Shown here in pieces: positions 30,734-39,771 of a DNA stretch of 41,464 bases. Location: assembly GCA_946414345.1 (NCBI GenBank), contig CAMKOB010000009.1:1-41464 (forward strand), read 5' to 3'. Numbering within the stretch: the first letter of the stretch is position 1; every line of letters starts with the position of its first letter. The DNA comes from an uncultured Candidatus Saccharibacteria bacterium (GTDB lineage: Bacteria > Patescibacteriota > Saccharimonadia > Saccharimonadales > Saccharimonadaceae). The position numbers and the translations under genes are program-made. The notes under the pieces were generated by a model. It was not told the DNA's origin, did no database searches, and saw only the letters and a list, made by a program, of their open reading frames with translations.

Positions 30734-31330
30734 CTATTTAGGTAAAAGCAAAAATGCCACCGTTCCTGCTGCAGCGCCCAAAATAATTGTAATAATTATT
30801 GTAACGACCAACCCCACCTTTGAATCCTTCTCTGGTTTATGAATAATAGTTACCGGACCTTGCGGAATTTCTTTTGGCTCTGCGACCTTTTTTTGATACA
30901 CATTTTTTGATAACGGCCTTTTTACAACTTTATCGGTATTGACAAAACGCGTTTGAGACACTCTATATGTCTGATTAATAGCACCGGCTTTCATGGCGGT
31001 CTGTTCTAATACTTCATCCTTCTGAGCTGGCACTTCGATACTAGCTGATTTTGCCACCCTAGCGGCTTTTTTGGATCTAAAAGTACGCTTCATTGCTGAA
31101 CGAATCATACCATCACCCATCAAAGCCGATGGTTTCATTGCAATCTTCTTTGATTTTGCATCTTTTGCGGTTTTAACACTGCTAGCGTCTTTTGTCGCCT
31201 TTTCCTCTTTTGCATCACTAACAACCGACTTCTTCTCTGCTGACGAAGAAGGCATAATCACCTGCGGCGACTTCTTAGCTCGGGTAGCGCCAGCGTTTTT
31301 CGGGACAAAGTCGATATATTTTCTATTCAT
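30734..31330 (-). CDS. Lys/Ala-rich tail-anchored protein
   Basis: 198 aa. About 165 residues of Lys-, Ala- and Ser-rich, probably disordered cytoplasmic sequence (runs like KKSVV, KTAKDAKSKK) lead to a C-terminal hydrophobic segment (about 173-196) ending in LLLPK. This is a tail-anchor topology. It overlaps the end of tpiA by four nt (ATGA), so expression is coupled. Basic and flexible, it could tether nucleic acid or ribosomes to the membrane (inference). No family was recognised. Confidence 0.65.
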   Translation of the reverse strand: MNRKYIDFVPKNAGATRAKKSPQVIMPSSSAEKKSVVSDAKEEKATKDASSVKTAKDAKSKKIAMKPSALMGDGMIRSAMKRTFRSKKAARVAKSASIEVPAQKDEVLEQTAMKAGAINQTYRVSQTRFVNTDKVVKRPLSKNVYQKKVAEPKEIPQGPVTIIHKPEKDSKVGLVVTIIITIILGAAAGTVAFLLLPK

Positions 31331-32091
31331 CTCTGCACTCTTTTTGCTATTTCTATTATATCAAGAAATTCGCTCAGAATCAAGCTTGACCCACCCATCA
31401 AAACCCCATTTACACCTGGTATAGTAAGATATGCGCCAGCATTGGACGGATTTACACTTCCTCCATATAATACAGGCATATCCGCGCCACCATCAAACGA
31501 CTCGCTTAAAACATTTCTAATAAATTTGACTGCATCTGTCACCTCATCAAGCGACGCCAACTTTGACGACTCCACCGAAGAAATCGCCCAAATTGGCTCA
31601 TAAACAATTATTACCTTGTCGAGATCTTCTTTGGAGACATCGCGAAGCCCAGACAGTACCTGATCTCGCAACACATCTGCCGTTTCCCCATATGCACGAT
31701 CGCTCTCGGTTTCACCCACACACAAGATTGGCGTAATCTTATTTCGTAACGCCGCCGAAACTTTCTTTGCAATTATTTTGTCGTCCTCACCAAAAACATA
31801 TCGCCGTTCACCAGAACCAATAATCACATAATCCACGAGTCCATTCAGCTGTGAAAAAGAAGTTTCACCAGTATATGGTCCATAATCACGATAATATCCA
31901 TTTTGCGCCGCAAGCTTCAACTTGTGCCTGTCTACTTGCAGAGACAAAGATTGCAAAGCAACCATCGGAGGCGCAACTATCACAGCCACATCTCTGTAAT
32001 TCGGTAATTTTCTTTGTATTTTGTGAAGATAAATCGATGCCTCACCCACTGTAAAGTTCATCTTCCAGTTGCCCACGACATATGTTTTCAT
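31327..32091 (-). CDS. tpiA: Triosephosphate isomerase with altered catalytic histidine
   Basis: 254 aa, normal length. It should interconvert dihydroxyacetone phosphate and glyceraldehyde 3-phosphate. The catalytic Lys in NWKMN (K10), catalytic Glu in VYEPIWAI (E165), the phosphate-binding YGGSVNPSN and LMGGSSL are present. But the catalytic-His motif, normally IGHSERR, reads IGSGERR: Ser93 stands where the electrophile His belongs, and the lid loop after WAI (usually GTGKTA) reads SSVESS. Activity may be reduced, or use another residue. TGGTATAAT (TATAAT 32098-32103) ends 6 nt before the ATG, so it is leaderless. Confidence 0.9.
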   Translation of the reverse strand: MKTYVVGNWKMNFTVGEASIYLHKIQRKLPNYRDVAVIVAPPMVALQSLSLQVDRHKLKLAAQNGYYRDYGPYTGETSFSQLNGLVDYVIIGSGERRYVFGEDDKIIAKKVSAALRNKITPILCVGETESDRAYGETADVLRDQVLSGLRDVSKEDLDKVIIVYEPIWAISSVESSKLASLDEVTDAVKFIRNVLSESFDGGADMPVLYGGSVNPSNAGAYLTIPGVNGVLMGGSSLILSEFLDIIEIAKRVQR

Positions 32092-32097
32092 GTCTCC

Positions 32098-32139
32098 ATT
32101 ATACCATAGTCAACATAAAAAACACAAATATGATATAAT
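32098..32139. promoter_or_regulatory. Divergent leaderless promoters, tpiA (minus) and PfkB-like gene (plus)
   Basis: The -10 boxes are at 32098-32103 (minus) and 32134-32139 (plus), both TGN-TATAAT and each 6 nt from its ATG. They may co-ordinate the two sugar-phosphate genes. Confidence 0.6.
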
Positions 32140-32145
32140 TACCAC

Positions 32146-33435
32146 ATGGATATCTTTATCGTGGGCAATATAGTAAAAGATGTTTATCTTAGCATTGATT
32201 CTCGCATAGAAGATCTCGAAACCGATCGTCACAACACTAAATGGTTAAATCTCAGTTTTGACGCATCGGCACATCGCTATTTTCATCGCATCAGCAGCCT
32301 TGGTGGCGCCGCCGTCACCAGCGAAGTTTTAACTAAAATGGGGCTCGCAAACACCGTCACAAACTCTCCAAACGAAAGCCGTACCTATCGCTACATCTTA
32401 ACCTCTGATGACAATGTTTGCTATCTTACCCCCACCAAATATACTTCCGCAACTTTTGTCGAACCAGAATTTCCACCAAAATATCTCTATGTCGATCGTT
32501 CGGCTAATTTAGATGCCAAAAATTGTGAAAGAATTAATAACTATCTAAATACTAATTCAAATACAACATTTGTTTTGTATCTAAAAGACTTTAACAATCG
32601 TCATTTAAACAGATTAATCAAAAACGCGAAAATTGTTTTTCTCGAAAAATCAAATAAAATCCCCGAAGAATATCAAGCTCTTCTCGCAAACACCGAGAAA
32701 GTCATTTATGTCAACGAACATTTTCTCAAACATCAAAATTTTACCGAAACAGTCCGTCGCGAACGCATAGATAAAATGACGCATTTATCCGCCTACTCTA
32801 TCGCTTCCGCAACCATTCTAGGTGGTATTATCCTTGATAAGCCAATCGAGGATTGCCTCCGCCTTGCTCGTGTCAATCTGGAAAACTCTACATTGGATGC
32901 TTCCCTCACTCTCCACGAACTACAAACCATTGCCAGTGTGCCGCCAGAGAACCTAGAGTTAATCGCTGCCACTCTAATAAAAAGTACGAATAGTCCTATA
33001 TCAGCTAAATCAATCACCGCAAATTTCTCCCTCAATCCTTCACATACACTAAACAAAAAACTTCTTCAAGCTTACGCAGACGGCTTCCGCATCGCCGAAT
33101 ACAATTTCAACGTAACCGAAGATATTAGTGAGCAGTCCCATATTCTAGCTGACTGTGCCAAACGTAGTCAATCCGCTGGACTTGTGCCAACAATAGTTTT
33201 TGATACAATTCCCACCGAAGCCAACTTAAAAGCCCTCCTAGGAGAGCTTTTAAGTTACAGTGTCAATCTTTATGCTACTGTTTTTAAAATAAATCGGGAT
33301 TATTCTTTGGCTTCTTCAGCTTCAGCTGGAGCACTACCATTCTCAGATGGTACATCGGCCGCTTCAACCGGCGCAGCTTCAGCCGCAGCCTTTTCTTCAG
33401 CTTCACGCGCAGCAGCTTCAGCCGCTGGATCATAA
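32146..33435 (+). CDS. PfkB-like sugar kinase fused to a shortened class I aldolase-like domain
   Basis: 429 aa. Residues 1-250 resemble a PfkB/ribokinase-type domain: MDIFIVGNIVKDVYLSID, a SSLGGAA segment, and a late helix ATILGGIILDKPIEDCLRLA. The DTxGAGD catalytic motif is not evident, so kinase activity is uncertain. Residues about 260-385 (e.g. ILADCAKRSQSAGLVPTIV) look like part of a bacterial class I fructose-bisphosphate aldolase, but the C-terminal barrel end is missing. The last 45 residues, Ala/Ser-rich, are antisense to rplY and look unnatural. Leaderless start (TATAAT 32134-32139). Divergent to tpiA, so a glycolytic role is inferred. Confidence 0.6.
   Translation: MDIFIVGNIVKDVYLSIDSRIEDLETDRHNTKWLNLSFDASAHRYFHRISSLGGAAVTSEVLTKMGLANTVTNSPNESRTYRYILTSDDNVCYLTPTKYTSATFVEPEFPPKYLYVDRSANLDAKNCERINNYLNTNSNTTFVLYLKDFNNRHLNRLIKNAKIVFLEKSNKIPEEYQALLANTEKVIYVNEHFLKHQNFTETVRRERIDKMTHLSAYSIASATILGGIILDKPIEDCLRLARVNLENSTLDASLTLHELQTIASVPPENLELIAATLIKSTNSPISAKSITANFSLNPSHTLNKKLLQAYADGFRIAEYNFNVTEDISEQSHILADCAKRSQSAGLVPTIVFDTIPTEANLKALLGELLSYSVNLYATVFKINRDYSLASSASAGALPFSDGTSAASTGAASAAAFSSASRAAASAAGS
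33223..33256. repeat. 34-bp near-perfect palindrome inside the PfkB-like gene
   Basis: AACTTAAAAGC (33223-33233) and its reverse complement (33246-33256) flank CCTCCTAGGAGA, itself nearly palindromic, with one mismatch pair. It is terminator-like in shape, 44 nt past the rplY stop, but without a long U-tract. It may terminate rplY while coding for the fusion protein. Confidence 0.65.
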
Positions 33436-33986
33436 AGCGATGCAACTACTTGCTCAGGCGACATCTCTTTATCAGCAAATTCCACACCAGACGGCAACTC
33501 AATATCGCCAATCGTCAATTTGTCGTCAACATTCACGAGCTTTGAAGCATCAATTGTAAGTTCTTTTGGTAAATCAGCAGGCTTAGCTCTTACATCAATC
33601 TCTTCCATTGCGCGCACCATTGCAAAGTGATAAATCTTCGAAGCATCGCTACCCTCATAATTCACAATTACAATCGGTGTAGTAGCTTCCACCACTGAAT
33701 CAGCCTTAACAGCTTGAAATTCAATGTTAATAATTTTACGCGAAATTGGGTCAAGCTGCACATCCTTCACGATTGCGAGTTGCTTCTTACCATCAACATC
33801 CAAATCAATTGGCGAGTGGTAGCCCGCTTGCTCTAGCACTTTCTCGGTCGCAACATATTCAGAAGCACCAAGTTTTGGTTCTCCTTCACCATAAACAACG
33901 GATGGTATCATCCCGTTTTCTCTTAAAGTCTTTAATTTTTTGCCCGTAAGCTCACGCTTATCAAGCTTCAAACTATATTCAGCCAT
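33300..33986 (-). CDS. rplY: 50S ribosomal protein L25 (CTC type)
   Basis: 228 aa. It binds 5S rRNA. The N-terminal L25 domain (KLDKRELTGKKLKTLRENG, PSVVYG) and the C-terminal TL5/CTC domain (GSDASKIYHFAMVRAMEEIDV, ADLP) are clear, followed by an Ala/Glu-rich tail. AAAGGATT precedes the ATG. The last 136 nt are antisense to the end of the PfkB-like reading frame. Confidence 0.94.
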   Translation of the reverse strand: MAEYSLKLDKRELTGKKLKTLRENGMIPSVVYGEGEPKLGASEYVATEKVLEQAGYHSPIDLDVDGKKQLAIVKDVQLDPISRKIINIEFQAVKADSVVEATTPIVIVNYEGSDASKIYHFAMVRAMEEIDVRAKPADLPKELTIDASKLVNVDDKLTIGDIELPSGVEFADKEMSPEQVVASLYDPAAEAAAREAEEKAAAEAAPVEAADVPSENGSAPAEAEEAKE

Positions 33987-34051
33987 GTTTAATAATCCTT
34001 TTTCTGATAATTATTACATATTTTATCACTTATCTCTTATTTTGTAAACCC

Positions 34052-36460
34052 CTAGTATTTACTTATCCAATCCTCAATCACCGCTTTGTTTTTTGCAATC
34101 ATCTTTAATCTTGCTTCAATTTCATTCTGCCCCATCTCCATCGCTCGCGCAAGCGCCGGGTCATCCTTAAGCATCCCAAAACAATCCAACCACTCCTTAT
34201 ACTCCTTCTCATTTCTTACGGATGCAGCCGTATATCGCGGATAGTTCTCTAGCGACTTATCACCAGACACTTTTTTAATGTATTCCCATCTTCGATTTGC
34301 CCACTTTATCACTTCGGTTTTTACCCTAAAATTACGATATAAATACAAAAACAGATAAAATAAATCTTGCGGCTTCACTATGTCTGGCTTATCCAAAAGC
34401 TCCATTACTTTCTTGAGCTGACTCTTATCACGCACTAGTGTTACGGCAAACAACAAATCGTATTTAATTTCAACGTCAACTGTTTTACGGTATGCCATCA
34501 AATACTCCCCCGTAAATTCTGGCTCCAAATAAAGCTTCGCATCCAAGATATCATCACGTATCTCCGAATCAAGTTTTGTGTAATCTTGATTATACATACT
34601 TGCAAGCTCTCGTAGTCTCTCCTTATCCTCGCCAAAATAGTTTAGAGCCAACAAAATCGACCTCAATCTCAAGGTATTTTCATCGTCGCTCTTTCTTGTC
34701 ACTAATCCAATTTCAGACAATAATGGAACTGTCAGCTCTCGAACAAACTCTTTATATTTCTTTTCCATCTCGGAATCATGTTCGAAGAATAAACTAATTC
34801 CATTTATAATTGAAACTACAATACTCCAAACCGCCGCGCTATGCTCATTTTTAAATTTAACAATAAGTGGCAATAACGAAACTGTCTCTACCACCCCAGC
34901 CTTAGCAAGCAAATCACGATCAATTAACAGCCTCAGTTTTTCCTCTAGCCCAAGCTCATCAAATCGCGCCAATCGCTCATCAAACTCCGTTTTCGACAAG
35001 TTCAATACATAATGACCGCTCATATCCTCTGATATCTCCGGAAGTAACCAATTAGATTCCGGCATTTCCGCGCCTAACAAAAACCTCCTTTGATTATATC
35101 TCTCAAAATCTTTTCCAATGCTCGTAATAACAAGGTATCCTGGTTGGTCAATAAAAGTATGCATCATTGCGCCTACATCAAAATCAGCATAGTCTCTAAG
35201 CGCCGCCCACAAGTTATCTCCTACTGTATTTCCATACTTATATTTTTCAAAATAATCCCGTACGCCCAAACAGAACTTATCCCAGCCCATCGCTCTTATT
35301 ACCATCAATATCAACCTTGCGCCTTTAGCATACACAATCGCTGGATCAAACAAAGTTGAAATCTCCGCCGGGTCCTTTACGTCTTGATGCACCGACTGAA
35401 CACCAACCAAACAATCTCGTCTTAATGCCGCCAAAGCATCACCGGTAAAGAATCCTTCCCAAATCTTGAATTCCGGATAAATATAATCAGTCGCATAGTA
35501 TTCCATGATACTAGCAAATGATTCATTCAGCCATAAATCATCCCACCAATTCATTGTTACAAGATCACCAAACCACTGATGTGATAATTCATGTGTCACA
35601 GTCAACGCCACACTTTTTTTAGTATCAAGCGTCGCATTCTTATTGGCAAGAAGCATGGATTCACGATAAGTCACAAGTCCCCAGTTTTCCATTGCTCCAG
35701 CTTCGAAATCTGGCAAAGCCACCTGCGTACATTTAGATAACGGATATTTAACCCCAAAATTATCATCAAAATACTCTAGTGCCCTCGCGGCTGTCTCATT
35801 CGCAAATACCACCGAATCGATATCTTGATTCAAGGCGGCGTATGTTGTAACCTCCACACCATAGCGGTTAGTGATTGTTTTACCATGGAATTTCCCAATC
35901 ACCCAAGCCAATAGATACGTGCTCATTCTTGGCGTCGGTTCAAACATTGTAGTTTTACCAGAATCGGTTCGAGTCCCAGCGCATTTCCCTTTCAACTCCG
36001 GCATATTTGCAAGAACCAAATCATCCTTATCTGGTATAGTGATCGATAGCTCAAACACAGCCTTTGCTGCTGGCTCATCTATACAGGGGAATGCTTCTCT
36101 GGCGTAGTGACTCTCAAATTGCGTCGTTACTATTACCTCTGTCCTGCCCTTATACTTATACGTTGATAAATACGCCCCCTCCATGTTTTCGTTTAGAGAG
36201 CCATGGTACACCACTTTAATGCAAGAAGCGTTCTTAGGCACCTTAAAAAGCGTTAAAGCACCATTATCGGCTTCAAATTTAGCTTTTTTGCCATCAATTT
36301 CCACGTCGTCAACCGCTAGTTCAACTGCATGAAGTTTCACTGTTTGAGAAAGAACCTTCCCGAATATTTCAACCGTCCCAGAAATAGTCTTTTCATGTTT
36401 ATCTATCAATAAATCTAATACATATCTTTCTGGCGCAAAATAATCCAAGAATCTTTCCAT
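34052..36460 (-). CDS. pepN: M1-family zinc aminopeptidase
   Basis: 802 aa. The substrate-recognition motif GAMENWG (255-261), the zinc site HELSH (290-294) and the third ligand Glu in NESFA (E313) are all present, with a helical C-terminal domain typical of long M1 enzymes. It removes N-terminal amino acids from peptides. No signal peptide, so probably cytoplasmic. In a CPR cell, which imports much of its nitrogen, it could process host-derived peptides (inference). It starts 12 nt after ftsH, GAGAGA lies upstream, and both are co-transcribed. Confidence 0.93.
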   Translation of the reverse strand: MERFLDYFAPERYVLDLLIDKHEKTISGTVEIFGKVLSQTVKLHAVELAVDDVEIDGKKAKFEADNGALTLFKVPKNASCIKVVYHGSLNENMEGAYLSTYKYKGRTEVIVTTQFESHYAREAFPCIDEPAAKAVFELSITIPDKDDLVLANMPELKGKCAGTRTDSGKTTMFEPTPRMSTYLLAWVIGKFHGKTITNRYGVEVTTYAALNQDIDSVVFANETAARALEYFDDNFGVKYPLSKCTQVALPDFEAGAMENWGLVTYRESMLLANKNATLDTKKSVALTVTHELSHQWFGDLVTMNWWDDLWLNESFASIMEYYATDYIYPEFKIWEGFFTGDALAALRRDCLVGVQSVHQDVKDPAEISTLFDPAIVYAKGARLILMVIRAMGWDKFCLGVRDYFEKYKYGNTVGDNLWAALRDYADFDVGAMMHTFIDQPGYLVITSIGKDFERYNQRRFLLGAEMPESNWLLPEISEDMSGHYVLNLSKTEFDERLARFDELGLEEKLRLLIDRDLLAKAGVVETVSLLPLIVKFKNEHSAAVWSIVVSIINGISLFFEHDSEMEKKYKEFVRELTVPLLSEIGLVTRKSDDENTLRLRSILLALNYFGEDKERLRELASMYNQDYTKLDSEIRDDILDAKLYLEPEFTGEYLMAYRKTVDVEIKYDLLFAVTLVRDKSQLKKVMELLDKPDIVKPQDLFYLFLYLYRNFRVKTEVIKWANRRWEYIKKVSGDKSLENYPRYTAASVRNEKEYKEWLDCFGMLKDDPALARAMEMGQNEIEARLKMIAKNKAVIEDWISKY

Positions 36461-36472
36461 GTTTTTCTCTCC

Positions 36473-38413
36473 TTAGTGCAATTTAGCAACAGTAGGCATT
36501 TTCGCTTCTTTTAATAGTGGTTCAAGCTCTTTTTCTTCCAGCGTCTCGTGTTTTAATAGTTCTTCTGCAAGTTCATCTAGAACCTTCTTATTAGCTTTTA
36601 AAACCTGTTCCGCTCTTGCTGCTGCCTCATCGGATAACTTTTTTACCTCCGCGTCTATCATTTCGGCAGTCTTCTCCGAATAAGGCTTACCAGTTGTAAT
36701 AGTATAATATCCAGTCTGCTCGTCTGGGAACACGATATTGCGCAATCCAGCGCTCATACCTTCTTCTACTACCATAGACTTCGCCAATTCTGCTACATTT
36801 CTCAAATCCGATGATGCGCCGGTTGTAATTGCATCCTCACCAAAAATTATCTTCTCTGCAATCCTACCACCCATTGCCCGCGCCAAAATATCTTTTAATT
36901 CATAAATATTTTTGTAACTTCTGTCTTCTGGCGGCAAAAACCATGTTACACCACCAGTTTGACCACGTGGAATAATCGTCACTTTATGGACCGGGTCGGA
37001 ATCTGGCAACACATGGCCCACCACGGCGTGCCCAGCTTCATGATAAGCTGTAATTTTACGCTCTTTGTCGTTCATTACTTTAGACTTTCGCTCTGGCCCA
37101 ATCGCCACTCTTTCAAACGCTTCCGTCAAGTCATGGTTAGAAATCGCTTTATGACCTTCGCGCGCCGCTGTAATTGCAGCCTCGTTTGCTATATTTGCTA
37201 AATCAGCACCAGATGAGCCAGCCGTCTTCTTTGCAAGAGCTTCGAGATCTACATCAGCCTCCACTGGTTTACCTTTAAAATGCACTTTCAAAATCTCTAA
37301 CCGATCCTTCCGTTCTGGTAGCGTCACATTAACATGCCTATCAAACCGTCCTGGACGAAGCAACGCTTTATCAAGCATATCTACACGGTTGGTTGCTGCC
37401 ATTACAATTACACCAGAATCATTATCGAACCCATCCATCTCAACCAAAATCTGGTTCAAAGTTTGTTCATCCTCACGTCCAGCTCCACCACGCGCATCAC
37501 GTTTGTGCGCCACTGCATCGATTTCATCAATAAAGATAATCGACGGTGCATTTTTCTTTGCCTTCGAGAACAAATCGCGCACACGAGATGCACCCACACC
37601 CACAAACATCTCTGCAAACTCCGAACCCGAAATCGAGAAAAACGGCACATCAGCTTCACCCGCCACCGCGCGCGCCATCAAAGTTTTACCAGTACCAGGA
37701 TCACCCGCGAGAAGCACGCCACGCGGAATTTTCGCCCCAAGTTTTTCATACTTTTTTGGATTTTTCAAGAAATCGACAATCTCAGTCAAATCCTGTTTTG
37801 CCGCCTCATTTCCTGCCACATCTTTAAAAGTAACTTTTTTCTTATCGGGTCCATACATCCTAGCCTTTGCCTTACCAAAAGACATTGATGAATTATTTGC
37901 TGCTGTCGCCTGACGCATAATCCATGTGAAGAAAATCGCAATCGCAACAATTGGTAAGATTGTCAAAACTACGTCGAGCACAATTCCCCACACATTTACA
38001 TCTTCTTTGTATTCAATCGTTGGATAAGTATCTAAACATTTTGCTAGTTCTTCACCTTCTAACTTCTCACAATAATTCTTTAAACCTTGATCGTACAAAG
38101 TACCAGACGAATCTTTACGAGATGTCTCCGTCGGCTTATCCTCACCCTTCAAAGTAATATCCAGAGTGTTACCAGTAATCGTTATTTTTTCAATATTGCC
38201 TTCCGGATCGTTTGCTCGCATTATTACATCCGATATTGCTACTTCTGCCTTTTGCGCATTCTCACCAGAGTTGCCCATATTTATCACTATCATCGCAGCA
38301 AGACAAGCGATCAAAGTAATAAAAATAATGCTCCTAAGATTGTTTGATTTACTCGAATTTGGACCATTTTGCCCATTAAGCCCTGTATTCTTTTTCGGTA
38401 ACTGTTCCGCCAC
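36473..38413 (-). CDS. ftsH: ATP-dependent zinc metalloprotease FtsH
   Basis: 646 aa. Membrane-bound AAA+ protease degrading membrane and soluble proteins. The first membrane segment (about 25-47), an outer domain to about 140, and the second membrane segment (about 141-167) lead to the AAA module: Walker A GDPGTGKT (237-244), Walker B IIFIDEIDA and the SRH. The HEAGH zinc site is at 458-462. The start is GTG at 38413 with AGGAG 8 nt upstream. The gene probably forms an operon with pepN, coupling proteolysis and peptide trimming. Confidence 0.97.
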   Translation of the reverse strand: MAEQLPKKNTGLNGQNGPNSSKSNNLRSIIFITLIACLAAMIVINMGNSGENAQKAEVAISDVIMRANDPEGNIEKITITGNTLDITLKGEDKPTETSRKDSSGTLYDQGLKNYCEKLEGEELAKCLDTYPTIEYKEDVNVWGIVLDVVLTILPIVAIAIFFTWIMRQATAANNSSMSFGKAKARMYGPDKKKVTFKDVAGNEAAKQDLTEIVDFLKNPKKYEKLGAKIPRGVLLAGDPGTGKTLMARAVAGEADVPFFSISGSEFAEMFVGVGASRVRDLFSKAKKNAPSIIFIDEIDAVAHKRDARGGAGREDEQTLNQILVEMDGFDNDSGVIVMAATNRVDMLDKALLRPGRFDRHVNVTLPERKDRLEILKVHFKGKPVEADVDLEALAKKTAGSSGADLANIANEAAITAAREGHKAISNHDLTEAFERVAIGPERKSKVMNDKERKITAYHEAGHAVVGHVLPDSDPVHKVTIIPRGQTGGVTWFLPPEDRSYKNIYELKDILARAMGGRIAEKIIFGEDAITTGASSDLRNVAELAKSMVVEEGMSAGLRNIVFPDEQTGYYTITTGKPYSEKTAEMIDAEVKKLSDEAAARAEQVLKANKKVLDELAEELLKHETLEEKELEPLLKEAKMPTVAKLH

Positions 38414-38524
38414 TTTATTATCTCCTTACTGTATTAATTCTACCATAATGGTATTTTTTTTTCTACATAAAAAATAATTGTGATATAATATTAACATAAG
38501 CAAATTATTTTTAAGGAAAAACAA

Positions 38525-39166
38525 ATGGAACAGAATGAAACGGGCGCACAACCAACGCCAAACCAGCCAACACCAACTCAACCGGCAGCACCTGCTATGA
38601 CGATGGAAGAACAAGTTGCAGCTGCAGTCACAGAAACAACACCTGAACAAACAGTTACACAAGAACCAGCAGCAGCAACCGAAGCAGAAGCTCCCAAGAA
38701 AAAAAGCAAGGCTAGCGCCTTTGTTATGGCATTCCTTGCAATTATTGCTATTTGTGGCATTGGCTTCGGCGTCATGATGATGATGCAAAAAGACAATCAA
38801 GCCAAAACCTACGAAACCCAAATAGCCAGTCTTAAAAAATCTAACGCAGATTTGACAGAGCAACTTGAAGAAGTTTTGCCAATCAATGGCGACGAGGCAT
38901 TAGCCCTCATGAAAGCAAAAGTTAAAACCGAAGGTTTACCTTATAATATTTTCAATGCTAACGTCTACGCAGTATATGATGGTGAAGAGGAACAAACATC
39001 CTACTGGATAAAAATGATTTATGCTTTAAACATAGACAACACAGTCAAATTGGCTAGCAACGTCATCTTCACCCTAGACGAAGAAACCGGTAAATGGGAT
39101 TTCGAACTACCGGGCTTTATCACCAATACAGAAGAGCTAGCCAAAGAATACAAAGTACTTGAATAA
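38525..39166 (+). CDS. Anchored protein with Pro/Thr/Gln/Ala-rich cytoplasmic tail
   Basis: 213 aa. A 60-residue N-terminal region rich in Pro, Thr, Gln, Ala and Glu, a KKKSK cluster, a membrane segment (about 65-86), a short coiled coil (TYETQIASLKKSNADLTEQL) and an outer domain containing YNIFNANVYAVYDG follow in order. The overall plan (low-complexity tail, TM, small outer domain) is the same as for the genes at 9625, 11705 and 13909. TGATATAAT precedes a leader with AAGGA. No family was recognised. Confidence 0.65.
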   Translation: MEQNETGAQPTPNQPTPTQPAAPAMTMEEQVAAAVTETTPEQTVTQEPAAATEAEAPKKKSKASAFVMAFLAIIAICGIGFGVMMMMQKDNQAKTYETQIASLKKSNADLTEQLEEVLPINGDEALALMKAKVKTEGLPYNIFNANVYAVYDGEEEQTSYWIKMIYALNIDNTVKLASNVIFTLDEETGKWDFELPGFITNTEELAKEYKVLE

Positions 39167-39178
39167 TTTGCAATCTTT

Positions 39179-39215
39179 AAAGAACCGCCCGCACTCTGCC
39201 AGCGGTTCTTTTTTT
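39179..39215 (+). terminator. Intrinsic terminator of the anchored-protein gene
   Basis: AAAGAACCGC (39179-39188) pairs with GCGGTTCTTT (39202-39211), followed by a T run (to 39215). Confidence 0.85.
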
Positions 39216-39246
39216 GTTCAAAGTTTTTTATGTTATAATTATTCTT

Positions 39247-39771
39247 ATGAAAAAGTTTTTGGCCAGCATCGCACTTGTAGCAACCGCTCTTCTGGCGGTT
39301 TTAGCCAGTTTTAACTACGCAAAAGCCGAGACAAACACCGACCCAACCAGCGAACAAATTAATGCCATCAAAAAAAATTGTGCCATTATTAAAGATAACC
39401 TCAAGAGCATACAATACGAAGACTCCCGTGTACGTGTACATCTTGGACGCTACTACGACACAATTCAGTCCAATTTTATTACGCCACTTAATATCGCGCT
39501 AATCGGCAACAATATTTCAAATATCAATCTCATCGAAAACCAAACCAATTTTGTAACAGCCCGCTCAAAATTCGCCAGCGATTACATCGCATATCAAAAA
39601 GGCCTCGAAGAATTAGTTTCATTAGACTGCACTGTCGAACCAGTAAGATTTTACAATAAGCTGACATCCGTCCGCGAAAAACGCGCCAAAGTTGCAAATA
39701 GTACAACCAAACTACGAGAACTCACCGACAAACAAGTTAATTTAGTAACCAAACTCAGGGAGGTTTTATGA
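39247..39771 (+). CDS. Secreted protein of unknown function
   Basis: 174 aa from the ATG at 39247; the longer frame from 39214 starts before transcription. A signal peptide (about 1-26, KKFLASIALVATALLAVLA..KAE) is followed by a mainly helical mature part, with two Cys (about 43 and 127) that could form a disulfide, perhaps by the DsbA-like enzyme encoded near 1 kb. TGTTATAAT (TATAAT 39234-39239) ends 7 nt before the ATG, so it is leaderless. It overlaps the next gene by 4 nt. No family was recognised. Confidence 0.7.
   Translation: MKKFLASIALVATALLAVLASFNYAKAETNTDPTSEQINAIKKNCAIIKDNLKSIQYEDSRVRVHLGRYYDTIQSNFITPLNIALIGNNISNINLIENQTNFVTARSKFASDYIAYQKGLEELVSLDCTVEPVRFYNKLTSVREKRAKVANSTTKLRELTDKQVNLVTKLREVL

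Noticed and set aside
31327-32091. A frameshift or misread as explanation for the odd tpiA motif
   Set aside because: The frame before and after IGSGERR matches TIM without shift; only point changes are involved. A sequence error cannot be excluded but is not visible.
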